Counted from the first letter of the stretch, positions 35,839 to 45,211 are shown. The stretch is DNA of 64,000 nt from Planktomarina sp. (GCA_016780825.1 JADHLF010000003.1:1-64000); one strand, 5' to 3'. The notes: generated from the sequence alone by a model not told the origin. Made by a program: numbers and translations.

Positions 35839-35892
35839 ACGCTTGACCTATCTGCCGGGGGTGTCATTGTATGCGTTGTATAGGAGATTTTC

Positions 35893-36762
35893 ATGATCCA
35901 AGCCAAGCCTTGTTTGATTGCGCCAAACCCTCAGGAAAATGGGTTGACGCGGCAGGTTGCGGGTCTGGACCACCTGGGCGCGGAAATCGCGTTGAATGTG
36001 GTGGAGGAGCGCCCGCTCACCATCTGGCTCAATGGTCAAGAAATTGTCACCGCCATGACGATTGGCGACTATCCTGAGTATCTGGCGCAGGGTTTTTTAA
36101 GCAACCAAGGCATGCTGACCAAAGAGGAAGTCGTTGAGTCGGTTGATTTTGACGCGGAGTTGGAAACCGTGGTGGTGCGCACCAATAGGCCAACCAATTA
36201 TGAGGCCAAACTCAAGAAAAAGACCCGCACCTCTGGCTGTGCGGTGGGCACTGTTTTTGGTGACATCATGGAGGGGGTCGAGGGGCTATGTATGCCAACG
36301 GCGATGCTGCGGACCTCTTGGCTCTATAGCCTTTCGCGCCAGATCAACCAAATGCCGAGCCTCTATCTCAGCGCGGGCGCGATCCATGGCACGGTGCTGT
36401 GTCTCCGAGACGCGCCCTTGGTCTATATGGAAGATGTGGGACGACATAATGCGGTGGATAAGGTGGCTGGATGGATGCGGGCAACGCAAACCTCAGGCGC
36501 CGATAAGATTCTCTATACCACCGGGCGCTTGACCTCAGAGATGGTGATCAAATGCGCCTTGATGGGCATACCGGTTTTGGCAAGCCGATCGGGGTTTACC
36601 GCCTGGGGCGTCGAATTGGCCCGGCAGGTCGGCTTGACGTTAATCGGGCGGATGCGCGGGCAAAGGTTTCAATGCTTGTCGGGCCAGGAGCGGCTTGTTT
36701 TTGATGCGGATCCCTCCCTGGAAGAAGAGGACCGCAAGCACCGCCGGAAGTCCGCGCAATGA
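35893..36762 (+). CDS. fdhD: Formate dehydrogenase accessory sulfurtransferase
   Basis: A 289-residue FdhD. 'DYPEYLAQGFLSNQGML' and 'VYMEDVGRHNAVDKVAGW' are diagnostic. The reactive-cysteine loop is RTSGCAVGTVFG, with one Cys where E. coli has C-x2-C; the first Cys, the essential one in E. coli, is kept. It passes sulfur to the bis-MGD cofactor of formate dehydrogenase. The start follows AGGAGATTTTC. It is coupled to mobA by ATGA. Confidence 0.93.
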   Translation: MIQAKPCLIAPNPQENGLTRQVAGLDHLGAEIALNVVEERPLTIWLNGQEIVTAMTIGDYPEYLAQGFLSNQGMLTKEEVVESVDFDAELETVVVRTNRPTNYEAKLKKKTRTSGCAVGTVFGDIMEGVEGLCMPTAMLRTSWLYSLSRQINQMPSLYLSAGAIHGTVLCLRDAPLVYMEDVGRHNAVDKVAGWMRATQTSGADKILYTTGRLTSEMVIKCALMGIPVLASRSGFTAWGVELARQVGLTLIGRMRGQRFQCLSGQERLVFDADPSLEEEDRKHRRKSAQ

Positions 36763-37364
36763 CTGCGCCTCTTGGGGTAATTCTCGCCGGCGGGCGGGCC
36801 AGTCGCATGGGCGGGGGGGATAAATCTCTGCGTCCTTTGGCTGGGCGACGGGTGATCGATCATGTTCTGGAGCGATTGCGTCCGCAGGTGGAGCGCATGG
36901 CGCTCAACGCCAATGGCGATCCGGAACGTTTTGCCACTTTTGATTTGCCGGTGATTGCCGACTCGCTGGAGGAGTTTCCGGGCCCCCTGGCGGGCGTCTT
37001 GGCGGGAATGGATTGGGCGGCCGACGCGGGCGCAGAGCACATCCTCACCGTTGCAGCCGACACGCCATTTTTTCCGGCGGATCTTCTGGCGCGCCTGTCC
37101 ATTGCGCGGGAGGCGGCCGGGGTGCCGATTGCTTTGGCCGCAACGCCCGGGCCGGGTAAGATATACCGTCACCCGACATTCGGCCTTTGGCCCGTGGCAT
37201 TGCGTGAGGACCTGCGGCGCGCTTTGAAGGGCGGTCTGCGCAAAGTGGTTCTTTGGTGCGATCACCATGGCTGCGCAGAAGCGCTGTTCGCGGTGGATCC
37301 ATTTGATCCCTTCTTCAATATCAATCGGCCAGAAGACCTGGCGCAGGCTGAGGCGATGGTATGA
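36759..37364 (+). CDS. mobA: Molybdenum cofactor guanylyltransferase
   Basis: A 201-residue nucleotidyltransferase that adds GMP to Mo-molybdopterin to make the MGD cofactor. It has the GTP loop 'ILAGGRASRMGGGDKSL', 'GPLAGVLAGMDWA', the metal-binding 'VAADTPFFP' and the C-terminal 'FFNINRPEDLAQAE'. It overlaps fdhD and mobB by 4 bp each. Its clustering with fdhD fits a bis-MGD enzyme elsewhere in the genome. Confidence 0.94.
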   Translation: MTAPLGVILAGGRASRMGGGDKSLRPLAGRRVIDHVLERLRPQVERMALNANGDPERFATFDLPVIADSLEEFPGPLAGVLAGMDWAADAGAEHILTVAADTPFFPADLLARLSIAREAAGVPIALAATPGPGKIYRHPTFGLWPVALREDLRRALKGGLRKVVLWCDHHGCAEALFAVDPFDPFFNINRPEDLAQAEAMV

Positions 37365-37858
37365 ATGTATTTGGTGTAACCGGCTGGAAAAATGCGGGCA
37401 AAACCGGCTTGATGGAGCGATTGGTGGCGGAGTTTTGCAGCCGGGGTTTGCGGGTCTCAACCCTCAAACATGCCCATCATAGCTTTGATGTGGATCACCC
37501 GGGAAAGGACAGCCACCGGCATCGCATGGCGGGTGCGTCGCAGGTTTTGCTGGCTTCAACGGAGCGCTGGGCCTTAATGAATGAGCACCGCGGAGCGCCG
37601 GAGCCGAGCTTGGCCGCGCTGCTGGCAAAATTGGATCCGGTAGATCTGGTGCTGGTCGAAGGCTGGAAGCGGGATACACATCCAAAAGTTGAGGCATGGC
37701 GGGCGGAAACGGGCCACCCCCTGATTGCGCCGACTGATCCAACGATTTTGGCGGTCGCCAGTGACACCGCCTTAGAGCTGGACCGCCCGGTGTTTGATCT
37801 CAATGACACGGCGGCAGTGGCCGATTTTATTCTCGCGCATTTGGAGATGGCCAGGTGA
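37361..37858 (+). CDS. mobB: Molybdopterin-guanine dinucleotide biosynthesis adaptor, GTPase
   Basis: A 165-residue P-loop GTPase. The Walker A region is GVTGWKNAGKTGLMERL near residue 4; 'VSTLKHAHHSFDVDHPGKDSHRH' and 'LVLVEGWKRDTHPKVE' are MobB hallmarks. It stimulates MGD formation with MobA. It is coupled to mobA by ATGA and to moeA by GTGA. Confidence 0.94.
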   Translation: MNVFGVTGWKNAGKTGLMERLVAEFCSRGLRVSTLKHAHHSFDVDHPGKDSHRHRMAGASQVLLASTERWALMNEHRGAPEPSLAALLAKLDPVDLVLVEGWKRDTHPKVEAWRAETGHPLIAPTDPTILAVASDTALELDRPVFDLNDTAAVADFILAHLEMAR

Positions 37859-39111
37859 GCGCGCCAAGCAAACTGAGCAATGATTGTTTTGCCCTGCCCG
37901 CCGGGGTGCATTGGACACCGGTGAGCGAGGCGCTTGGCCTTCTTGAGCAGCGCTTGCAGTGTTGTGTTTCGGTGGAGCAATGTGCCGTTGAGGCCAGCGA
38001 TGGTCGGATTTTGGCACATCCGGTCGTCGCCGCGAGATCGCATCCGCCCTGTGCCAATTCAGCGGTGGATGGTTATGCTTTTTGCGGTGGTCTGCAGGCG
38101 GGTGCGCAGAGTTTGGACTTGTGCGAGGGGCGCTCGGCGGCTGGAGAAGCCTTTGCCGGACGGATCATGCCTGGCCAAGCATTGCGCATCTTCACGGGCG
38201 CGGCTCTGCCGGATGGTGCCGATACGGTGGTGTTGCAAGAAGACGTTCGGATGGAGGCAGGCCGGCTCCTAGTGACAGGCCCGCTCAGAGCTGAGGCCAA
38301 TGCCCGCGCGGCTGGCGAAGACATGCAGCAAGGCGCCCAGATTTTTCCGGCAGGCCATCAACTCAGGCCGGAAGATCTTGGGGTCATGGTCGCTGCGGGT
38401 TTGGGCGAGGTTTCAGTCTATAAGCCCCTTAAGGTCGCGGTGATTTCGACAGGCGCAGAACTGCGCGCGCCAGGGCAGGCGGCGCGTGTGGATCAAATTT
38501 TTGATGCCAACCGCCCGATGTTAAGCGCCGTGCTGCGACGCTGGGGCATGGAGGTGGTGGATATGGGCATTGTGCCCGATGAGGCCGGTGCTGTCGGCGC
38601 GGCGCTGGATCAGGCCGCCGAGCGCGCCGATGTCATCATAACCTCCGGGGGGGCCAGTGCGGGGGATGAGGATCATATGTCCGCGGTGCTGCGCGCAGGT
38701 GGCGGCATGGCGCTATGGCGGATTGCTGTGAAGCCGGGGCGGCCTTTGGCTTTGGGTGTTTGGAGCGGCGTGCCGGTGTTCGGCCTGCCCGGCAATCCGG
38801 TGGCGGCCTTTGTGTGCACGTTGATTTTCGCCCGCCCTGCTTTGTTGCAAATGGCGGGGGCCGGGTTTCAAGTGCCGCAAGCGCTGCATGTGCCGGCTGC
38901 GTTTTCAAAATCGAAAAAAGCTGGGCGGCGCGAATATTTGCGCGCGCGGTTGCGCAATGGTGCGGCCCATGTCTTCGCTTCGGAAGGATCGGGCCGGGTC
39001 TCAGGTCTGTCTTGGGCCGAAGGTTTGGTGGAACTGCCAGATGCAGCGGCCGAGATTACGCCCGGCCAAAGCGTCTGTTTTCTGCCCTATGCCAGTTTTG
39101 GCCTGCCCTGA
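37855..39111 (+). CDS. moeA: Molybdopterin molybdenumtransferase
   Basis: A 418-residue MoeA that inserts molybdate into adenylylated molybdopterin. The N-terminal part has 'SHPPCANSAVDGYAF'. The catalytic domain has 'VAVISTGAELRAPGQ', 'QIFDANRPMLSAVLRRWG', 'ITSGGASAGDEDHM' and 'VFGLPGNPVAAFVCT'. It starts with GTG in the last 4 bp of mobB. The end is 21 bp from the convergent greA. Confidence 0.94.
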   Translation: MSAPSKLSNDCFALPAGVHWTPVSEALGLLEQRLQCCVSVEQCAVEASDGRILAHPVVAARSHPPCANSAVDGYAFCGGLQAGAQSLDLCEGRSAAGEAFAGRIMPGQALRIFTGAALPDGADTVVLQEDVRMEAGRLLVTGPLRAEANARAAGEDMQQGAQIFPAGHQLRPEDLGVMVAAGLGEVSVYKPLKVAVISTGAELRAPGQAARVDQIFDANRPMLSAVLRRWGMEVVDMGIVPDEAGAVGAALDQAAERADVIITSGGASAGDEDHMSAVLRAGGGMALWRIAVKPGRPLALGVWSGVPVFGLPGNPVAAFVCTLIFARPALLQMAGAGFQVPQALHVPAAFSKSKKAGRREYLRARLRNGAAHVFASEGSGRVSGLSWAEGLVELPDAAAEITPGQSVCFLPYASFGLP

Positions 39112-39132
39112 AAGCCGCGCGGCATTTGCCTA

Positions 39133-39603
39133 TCAGATGAATTCGACTTTCAGGATTTCATAAGAGCGCGCGCCGCCGGGGGTGCGCACTTCGATGCTGT
39201 CACCTTCGTCCTTGCCGATTAAAGCCCGCGCCAAGGGCGAGCGCATGTTGAGCTTGCCGCTCTCAATATCCGCCTCCGGCTCGCCCACGACCTGATAAAT
39301 CTTTTCCTCATCGGTTTCCTCATCGACCAAAGTCACCGTCGCGCCGAATTTGACCGACCCAGATAGTTTGGTCGGATCAATGATATCGGCTCGGCCTAAG
39401 ATGGCCTCAAACTCTTTGATTCGTCCTTCAATGAATCCCTGCTTTTCGCGCGCGGAGTGATATTCGGCGTTCTCTTTCAAGTCGCCCAATTCCCGCGCTT
39501 CCGCAATCGCCTTGATGATGGTTGGGCGTTCCACAGATTTCAAGGTCTTCAGTTCAGCCTCCAGCTGAACGGCACCTGATCTGGTTAACGGGATTTTTTC
39601 CAT
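39133..39603 (-). CDS. greA: Transcription elongation factor GreA
   Basis: A 156-residue GreA: an N-terminal coiled coil ('[18 protein letters not shown]...[20 protein letters not shown]') with the conserved acidic tip 'GDLKENAEY', and a C-terminal FKBP-like domain ending '[15 protein letters not shown]'. It rescues backtracked RNA polymerase by stimulating transcript cleavage. Length is normal. Confidence 0.95.
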   Translation of the reverse strand: MEKIPLTRSGAVQLEAELKTLKSVERPTIIKAIAEARELGDLKENAEYHSAREKQGFIEGRIKEFEAILGRADIIDPTKLSGSVKFGATVTLVDEETDEEKIYQVVGEPEADIESGKLNMRSPLARALIGKDEGDSIEVRTPGGARSYEILKVEFI

Positions 39604-39912
39604 TTAAACAACACTCATGATTGAAGGTTGATCTACCTGACCGAAGGCGGCGGGGTTTGGCAAGGGGTTAGATTACGATTGCCATATTTTTTTTGTGCCG
39701 GCGCAGCATTTGATCTTATTTTAAACAGTTCCATTAGAAATGGAGGCCTGTGCGCCGGCCCGAGCTGGTGCAAAATGCGAAATAACGTCGCCTTTGGCCT
39801 TGGAAAGCCGCGTCCCGATTGACCTGCGTTTGAATCTTGGCATAAACTTTCTAGCGAGTTTGAAATTTTTGCCCATTTTTTCACGAGATGGGCCGGCAGC
39901 AAGGGAAGTGAC
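39604..39912. other. 309-bp divergent spacer between greA and ETF-QO gene
   Basis: This is the only gene-free stretch longer than 300 bases. It is AT-richer than its flanks and should hold the greA and ETF-QO promoters. It contains a 9-bp inverted repeat (GCCGGCGCA, 39697-39705; TGCGCCGGC, 39751-39759) enclosing a smaller hairpin TCCATT-AGA-AATGGA (39730-39744). An 8-T run precedes the first arm. Short frames here have no convincing ribosome sites or family features. Confidence 0.5.
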
Positions 39913-41565
39913 ATGTCAGATATTCAACGTGAGACCATGGACTATGACGTGGTGATTGTGGGCGCTGGTCCTTCGGGATTGTCTGCTGCGATCCGCTTGA
40001 AACAGTTGAATGCCGACCTTGAGGTCGTGGTGCTGGAAAAAGGCTCAGAAGTGGGGGCGCATATTCTCTCTGGCGCTGTGCTTGATCCCTCGGCCCTGGA
40101 CGCATTGATCCCAGATTGGAAAGCCAAGGGCGCGCCACTGCACACCGAGGTAAAGGAAGACAATTTCTATGTCTTCGGTGAGGCCGGGCAAATACGTCTG
40201 CCCAATGCGATCATGCCGCCTTTGATGAACAATCATGGCAATTACATCGTTTCTATGGGCAATGTGTGCCGTTGGCTCGCCGAACAGGCCGAAGCGCTCG
40301 GCGTTGAAATTTTCCCCGGCATGGCCTGTTCCGAGCTGTTGTTTCATGACGATGGCGCGGTGAAAGGTGTGGTGGCCGGTGAATTTGGCAAGAATGCTGA
40401 TGGCAGCCCGTCTGAGGCCTATGAGCCCGGCATGGAGCTCAATGGCAAATATGTGTTCCTCTCTGAAGGTGTGCGCGGGTCCTTGTCAAAGCAGGTCATT
40501 GCCAAATATAATTTGGACGCCGCCTGCGATGTGCCCAAGTTTGGCCTTGGCATGAAAGAGATCTGGGAAGTGAAGCCGGAAAATCACAACCAGGGCGAAG
40601 TCACCCATTCCATGGGCTGGCCGATGGGCTTTAAACAATCTGGCGGCTCCTTCATGTATCATTTGGAGAATAATCAAGTCTATGTTGGCTTCATTATTGA
40701 TTTAAATTACAAAAACCCGCATCTCTTCCCCTATATGGAATTCCAGCGCTTTAAGCATCAACCGCGGATTGCGAAGGTTTTGCAGGGTGGCAAGCGGGTG
40801 GCCTATGGCGCGCGCGCGGTCACCAAAGGGGGATTTCAATCGATGCCGCAAGCGGCCTTCCCAGGGGGGGCGATGCTGGGCTGTTCGGTTGGGCTGGTAA
40901 ATTTGCCGCGCATTAAGGGCAATCACAATGCGATGTATTCTGGCATGGCGGCGGCAGAGGCGGCTTTCGCTGCAATCAGCGCGGGGCGCTCTGGCGATGT
41001 GCTCGAGAGCTATGACGCGGCGCTGCGCTCGGGTCCTGTGGGCAAGGATCTCAAGGTTGTGCGCAATGTGGCCCCGCTGGCGGCGCGCTTTGGACCTTTG
41101 GGCGGATTGGTCTTGGGTGGCTTTGATATGTGGTTCCAATCCATTTTCAAATTCAGCTTATTTGGCACGGTCAAACATGGCAAAACCGACGCGCAATCCA
41201 CCGGAAAAGCCGCCGATTATGCGCCGATTGACTACCCGAAGCCCGATGGGACTCTGTCCTTTGACCGGTTGACCAATGTGAGCTTTGCGATGACAAACCA
41301 TGAGGAAAGCCAGCCGCCCCATTTGCAACTCACCGATCCCGATGTGCCGATTTTGGTGAACCTGCCTGACTATGCCGAGCCTGCGCAGCGCTATTGCCCG
41401 GCCGGGGTCTATGAGGTGGTGCAGGAGGAGGGCAAGGAGGCCCGCTTTGTGGTCAACTTCCAAAACTGCGTGCACTGCAAAACCTGTGACATCAAAGACC
41501 CAAGCCAAAACATAACATGGGTGACGCCGCAGGGTGGCGATGGGCCCAATTATCCGAATATGTAA
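39913..41565 (+). CDS. Electron transfer flavoprotein-ubiquinone oxidoreductase
   Basis: A 550-residue monotopic membrane enzyme passing electrons from ETF to ubiquinone. It has the N-terminal FAD motif 'VVIVGAGPSGLSAAIRLKQ', then 'VLEKGSEVGAHILSGAVLDP', and the C-terminal 4Fe-4S ligands CPAGVYEV ... CVHCKTCDIKDP. Length matches the family. It would serve the acyl-CoA dehydrogenase at 31235 and others. A strong terminator follows. Confidence 0.96.
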   Translation: MSDIQRETMDYDVVIVGAGPSGLSAAIRLKQLNADLEVVVLEKGSEVGAHILSGAVLDPSALDALIPDWKAKGAPLHTEVKEDNFYVFGEAGQIRLPNAIMPPLMNNHGNYIVSMGNVCRWLAEQAEALGVEIFPGMACSELLFHDDGAVKGVVAGEFGKNADGSPSEAYEPGMELNGKYVFLSEGVRGSLSKQVIAKYNLDAACDVPKFGLGMKEIWEVKPENHNQGEVTHSMGWPMGFKQSGGSFMYHLENNQVYVGFIIDLNYKNPHLFPYMEFQRFKHQPRIAKVLQGGKRVAYGARAVTKGGFQSMPQAAFPGGAMLGCSVGLVNLPRIKGNHNAMYSGMAAAEAAFAAISAGRSGDVLESYDAALRSGPVGKDLKVVRNVAPLAARFGPLGGLVLGGFDMWFQSIFKFSLFGTVKHGKTDAQSTGKAADYAPIDYPKPDGTLSFDRLTNVSFAMTNHEESQPPHLQLTDPDVPILVNLPDYAEPAQRYCPAGVYEVVQEEGKEARFVVNFQNCVHCKTCDIKDPSQNITWVTPQGGDGPNYPNM

Positions 41566-41588
41566 CCCGCTCAAAGCGTGATCTTTGA

Positions 41589-41626
41589 GGGCCGCCAGCA
41601 AAAAGCTGCGCGGCCCGATTGTTTTT
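41589..41626 (+). terminator. Rho-independent terminator after ETF-QO gene
   Basis: GGGCCGC-CAGC pairs with GCTG-(bulged C)-GCGGCCC around an AAAAA loop (arms 41589-41599 and 41605-41616). GATTGTTTTT follows. This is the best intrinsic terminator in the window, 24 bp after the stop codon. Confidence 0.85.
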
Positions 41627-41669
41627 GCCCAAGGCTCAGCCTAAGAATGACCTATCAGGGAGGCCGGTT

Positions 41670-43379
41670 TTGAAACGATCTACGAAATTTGTATTTGCCG
41701 TGCTGCTGAGCATGTCCCTTGGGGCCAGCGCCGCGGCGCAGCAGGCCTCTGGTCCCTATATTGCGGCGCGCCAAGCGGCTTTGGCGCATGATTACGAACC
41801 GGCGTCCGAGTATTTCGCCCGGGCTCTGGCGCAATCCCCACGCGATTCTGTCTTGGTGTCGCAAACCATGACGGCCTTTCTGGCCTCGGGTGATGTGAAA
41901 AAAGCCCATGCTTTGGCGCGTCTGCTGGTGGCCGGTGAGGGCAGCTATCCTTTGGCTGAGGTTTTGGTCCTGGCCGAGCATTTCAAGCGCAATGACTATC
42001 AGGCGGCGCTGGACCATCTGGAGGCGACAACCGTCGTTGGCCGCGCAGTTGATGAATTGCTGAAAGGCTGGGCGCTCGTGGGCTTGGGGCAAATGGCAGA
42101 GGCTTTACGCCTCTTTGACGCCGTCATTCCGGTGGAGGGAATGCGCAGTTTTGCGCTGTATCAAAAAGGTCTTGCGCTGACTTTGGCGGGAGATTTTGAA
42201 GGTGCAGCGGCAAGCTTTAGCGGCCAAGGGCAGGCCGCACCCGCCTTGAACTATCGCGGCAGTTTGGCCTGGGCGCAGATATTGGTGCAGTTGGATCGGC
42301 CAGATGACGCGTTAAAGTTTTTGCGCGATTTTCATGGGTCTGGTGCGGATCACGCGGTCAACAGTTTGATGGCGCAAATTGAGGCGGGCGCTTTGGTCGA
42401 GTTTGATCTGCTGCGCAGCGCCTCCGAAGGCGCCGGTGAAGTGCTGCATCTTTTGGCGCAGGCTTTGCAAAATGGCGAAGGTCAAGACGGGCTGCTGCTG
42501 TACACGCGCCTGGCCAGCCATATGGCCCCGCGCAATATGCAGGCGCTTTTGCTGTCCGCGCAGCTGCTCGAACAGCTTGGCAATCCGCAGTTGGCGATTG
42601 AGACCTATGCGCAGGTGCCGCGCAGTCATCCCGCCTATGTGCAGGCCGAATTGGGCCGGGCGCAGGCTTTGCAAGAGATCGGCGAACGCACAACCGCAAT
42701 TGAGGTTTTGACGCAATTGGCTGGATCTTTTGAGAATTTTCTCTCTATTCATATGACTTTAGGCGATTTTTTACGCCAAGATGAGCAATATGCGCGCGCG
42801 GTGCGCAGCTATGACAAGGCGATCGAGTTGATTGACCAACCGGCGCAGGGGCATTGGTATTTGCATTATGTCAGAGGCACTGCGCAGGATCGGCTTGGAG
42901 ATTGGGCGGCGGCGATGCGTGATTTTGATCGTGCCTCGGAACTGTCACCCGATCAATTTCAGGTGCTGAACTATGTGGGCTATACTCTGGTGGATCGCGG
43001 TGAGCAGCTTGATGAGGCGCTTGAGATGATCCAAAAGGCCGTCGCGGCACAGCCCGATGCGGGCTATATTATCGACAGTCTTGGATGGGCACAGTATCGG
43101 CTGGGCTTTTACACCGAGGCCGTGGTGCATATGGAGCGAGCGGCGGAGTTGATGGCGACCGATCCAATTGTGAATGACCACCTGGGCGATGTTTATTGGG
43201 CCGTTGGGCGCAAAACCGAGGCGCAATTTCAGTGGCGACGGGCCTTGAGTTTTGCCACCGATTACTCTGGCCCAGAGGCGGTCGATCCAAAGCGCATTCA
43301 ACGCAAGTTAGAGGTGGGCCTCGCGGCGGTCTTGGCTGAGGAGGGGGCTGCGCCTTTGAAAGTGGCTGATGGCGATTAG
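41670..43379 (+). CDS. Exported tetratricopeptide-repeat protein
   Basis: A 569-residue protein with a signal peptide (KRSTKFVFAVLLSMSLGASA) and TPR-like helical repeats along its length, clearest at 'RAVRSYDKAIELIDQP', 'DFDRASELSPDQFQVLNYVGYTL' and 'EMIQKAVAAQPDAGYIIDSLGWAQYRLG'. I start it at TTG 41670 because GGGAGG lies 6 bp upstream and the signal peptide begins there; the frame is open upstream into the terminator. It probably scaffolds an envelope complex. It overlaps ispE by 11 bp. Confidence 0.87.
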   Translation: MKRSTKFVFAVLLSMSLGASAAAQQASGPYIAARQAALAHDYEPASEYFARALAQSPRDSVLVSQTMTAFLASGDVKKAHALARLLVAGEGSYPLAEVLVLAEHFKRNDYQAALDHLEATTVVGRAVDELLKGWALVGLGQMAEALRLFDAVIPVEGMRSFALYQKGLALTLAGDFEGAAASFSGQGQAAPALNYRGSLAWAQILVQLDRPDDALKFLRDFHGSGADHAVNSLMAQIEAGALVEFDLLRSASEGAGEVLHLLAQALQNGEGQDGLLLYTRLASHMAPRNMQALLLSAQLLEQLGNPQLAIETYAQVPRSHPAYVQAELGRAQALQEIGERTTAIEVLTQLAGSFENFLSIHMTLGDFLRQDEQYARAVRSYDKAIELIDQPAQGHWYLHYVRGTAQDRLGDWAAAMRDFDRASELSPDQFQVLNYVGYTLVDRGEQLDEALEMIQKAVAAQPDAGYIIDSLGWAQYRLGFYTEAVVHMERAAELMATDPIVNDHLGDVYWAVGRKTEAQFQWRRALSFATDYSGPEAVDPKRIQRKLEVGLAAVLAEEGAAPLKVADGD

Positions 43380-44196
43380 GCGCAGCGCGGCGGCAAAGAT
43401 CAATCTCTGCCTGCATGTTGTGGGACAACGTGCCGATGGGTTGCATAATTTGCAAAGTGCCGTCGCCTTTCTTGATTGCGGTGAATGGGTGGAGCTGCGA
43501 AAATCGGATCGCACTCAGCTGCGCATCCTTGGTCCAAAGGCCGCAGAGCTTCCTCGGCAGGATGATAATTTGATCCTCAAGGCGGCAGCGCTGTTTCCGA
43601 GCCACTGTCAGACCGACATCCGGCTGCACAAAACCATGCCGGTTGCTTCTGGCATTGGTGGAGGCAGCGCTGACGCGGCGGCGACGCTGCATGCGATGGC
43701 CGCGCTCTGGGATCTGCCTCTGCCCGATGTGGCGGCGCAGGTGGGATTGGGCGCTGATGTGCCTGTTTGTATGGGGCGTCGACCGGTATTGATGCAGGGG
43801 ATAGGTGCGCAGATATCCCCCCTGGGCAATTTGCCGCCTCTGTTCGCTTGTTTGGTCAACCCTGGGCGTGGCTTGTCCACCGCGCGGGTGTTTGGACAGT
43901 TGGCATCCAAATCGAACCTGCCGCTTGAGCCGCCGCCGCCTGCGGCCACAGAATTTTGCGCCTGGCTGAAACGGCAGCGCAATGATTTGCAGGCGCCAGC
44001 TCTGGCGGCGGAGCCGATGATTGCGGATGTTCTGGAGGCTTTGACGGCACAGGCGCCGCTCCTGGCGCGCATGTCCGGGTCTGGGGCCACCTGCTTTGCT
44101 TTGTTTGAGAGCTTGGCCGCCGCGCAAGACTGTGCGACCGCCATTCAAGCCACCGAGCGTGACTGGTGGGTGGCCAGTGGTGCACTGCTCATCTGA
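43369..44196 (+). CDS. ispE: 4-diphosphocytidyl-2-C-methyl-D-erythritol kinase
   Basis: A 275-residue GHMP kinase of the MEP isoprenoid pathway. 'AAAKINLCLHVVGQRADGLHNL' (usually H/Y at this site) is the N-terminal substrate motif. The ATP-binding loop is 'MPVASGIGGGSADAAATL', and the C-terminal motif is 'ARMSGSGATCFALFE'. The ATG lies inside the end of the TPR gene. Products feed the polyprenyl synthase encoded next, on the other strand. Confidence 0.94.
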   Translation: MAIRRSAAAKINLCLHVVGQRADGLHNLQSAVAFLDCGEWVELRKSDRTQLRILGPKAAELPRQDDNLILKAAALFPSHCQTDIRLHKTMPVASGIGGGSADAAATLHAMAALWDLPLPDVAAQVGLGADVPVCMGRRPVLMQGIGAQISPLGNLPPLFACLVNPGRGLSTARVFGQLASKSNLPLEPPPPAATEFCAWLKRQRNDLQAPALAAEPMIADVLEALTAQAPLLARMSGSGATCFALFESLAAAQDCATAIQATERDWWVASGALLI

Positions 44197-44212
44197 CCTC
44201 TGTTTGGAGGCT

Positions 44213-45211
44213 CTAGTTTAAGCGGGCCACGACATAATCGCTGAGGTCTTTGAGCACAGGTTTCAGCGGGTGATCGGGCAAATCTTTGAGGGCGGATTTG
44301 GCTTGCTCGGCCCAATAAAGGGCTTGGGCGCGGGTCGCCTCAAGGGTGCCATGCCGTGTCATTAGGGCGATGGCATGGGATAGATCCTGCGCCTCCTGCT
44401 GGCCCTTGGCAATGCATTTGTGCCAAAAAGCCCGTTCACTTTCATCTGCCGCAGCAATTGCTTTGATCATGGGCAGGGTCAGTTTACGTTCTCTGAAGTC
44501 ATCGCCAATGTTTTTGCCTGTCGCCGCGCTGCCTGTGTAATCCAAAAGATCATCAACGATTTGAAAGGAAATGCCCAGAGCATCGCCATAGGCGGCAAGG
44601 GCCCGCACTGTTTGATCGTCTTTGCCCGCAATCACGGCCCCCACTTCGCAGGCGGCTGCAAAGAGTGCGGCGGTTTTCCCACGGATGACTTTGAAATAGA
44701 TATCTTCGGTGGTTGCAATATCTTGTGCGGCTGTGAGCTGTAGCACCTCGCCCTCGGCAATGGTTGCAGAGGCATTGGCCAAAATGTCCAAAACGCGCAG
44801 GCTTCCAGTTTCCACCATCAGTTGAAAGGATCGCGAAAACAGATAATCACCCACCAACACGCTTGATTGATTGTCCCAAAGCAAATTCGCGGTGGGCCTG
44901 CCGCGGCGTTGGGCGCTGTCGTCCACCACATCGTCATGCAGCAACGTCGCGGTATGGATGAACTCCACCGTGGCCGCCAGATGAATGTGATAGGGGCCGG
45001 TATAGCCGCACATCCTTGCGGTGGCTAAGGTCAGCATTGGGCGCAGGCGTTTGCCCCCGGCCTCGACCAAATGGGCGGTGACCTCAGGTATGCGCGGGGC
45101 GTGTTCGGAGGCCATACGGTCACGGATCAAATGATTGACGGCAGTCAGATCATCGGCCAAGGCCTCTGCCAAGCGATCATGGGGTTTTGATACTGCATCA
45201 TCCAACGACAT
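44213..45211 (-). CDS. Long-chain polyprenyl diphosphate synthase (quinone side chain)
   Basis: A 332-residue trans-prenyltransferase of the IspB type. The first Asp-rich motif is LLHDDVVDDSAQRRG, the second is QIVDDLLDYTG, and 'GGKRLRPMLTLATARM' is the IPP site. Small residues upstream of the first motif fit a long (octa/decaprenyl) product. It supplies UbiA (16488) with its side-chain donor. It converges with ispE. Confidence 0.92.
   Translation of the reverse strand: MSLDDAVSKPHDRLAEALADDLTAVNHLIRDRMASEHAPRIPEVTAHLVEAGGKRLRPMLTLATARMCGYTGPYHIHLAATVEFIHTATLLHDDVVDDSAQRRGRPTANLLWDNQSSVLVGDYLFSRSFQLMVETGSLRVLDILANASATIAEGEVLQLTAAQDIATTEDIYFKVIRGKTAALFAAACEVGAVIAGKDDQTVRALAAYGDALGISFQIVDDLLDYTGSAATGKNIGDDFRERKLTLPMIKAIAAADESERAFWHKCIAKGQQEAQDLSHAIALMTRHGTLEATRAQALYWAEQAKSALKDLPDHPLKPVLKDLSDYVVARLN

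Noticed and set aside
39628..39822. 64-codon plus-strand frame in the greA/ETF-QO spacer
   Set aside because: It has no ribosome site, runs through the inverted repeat, and its composition (Cys/Gly/Arg mixture) lacks any domain or signal character.
43069..44148. 359-codon minus-strand frame opposite the TPR gene and ispE
   Set aside because: It spans two well-supported genes and its translation is Arg/His/Pro-rich with no domain features, typical of an antisense shadow.
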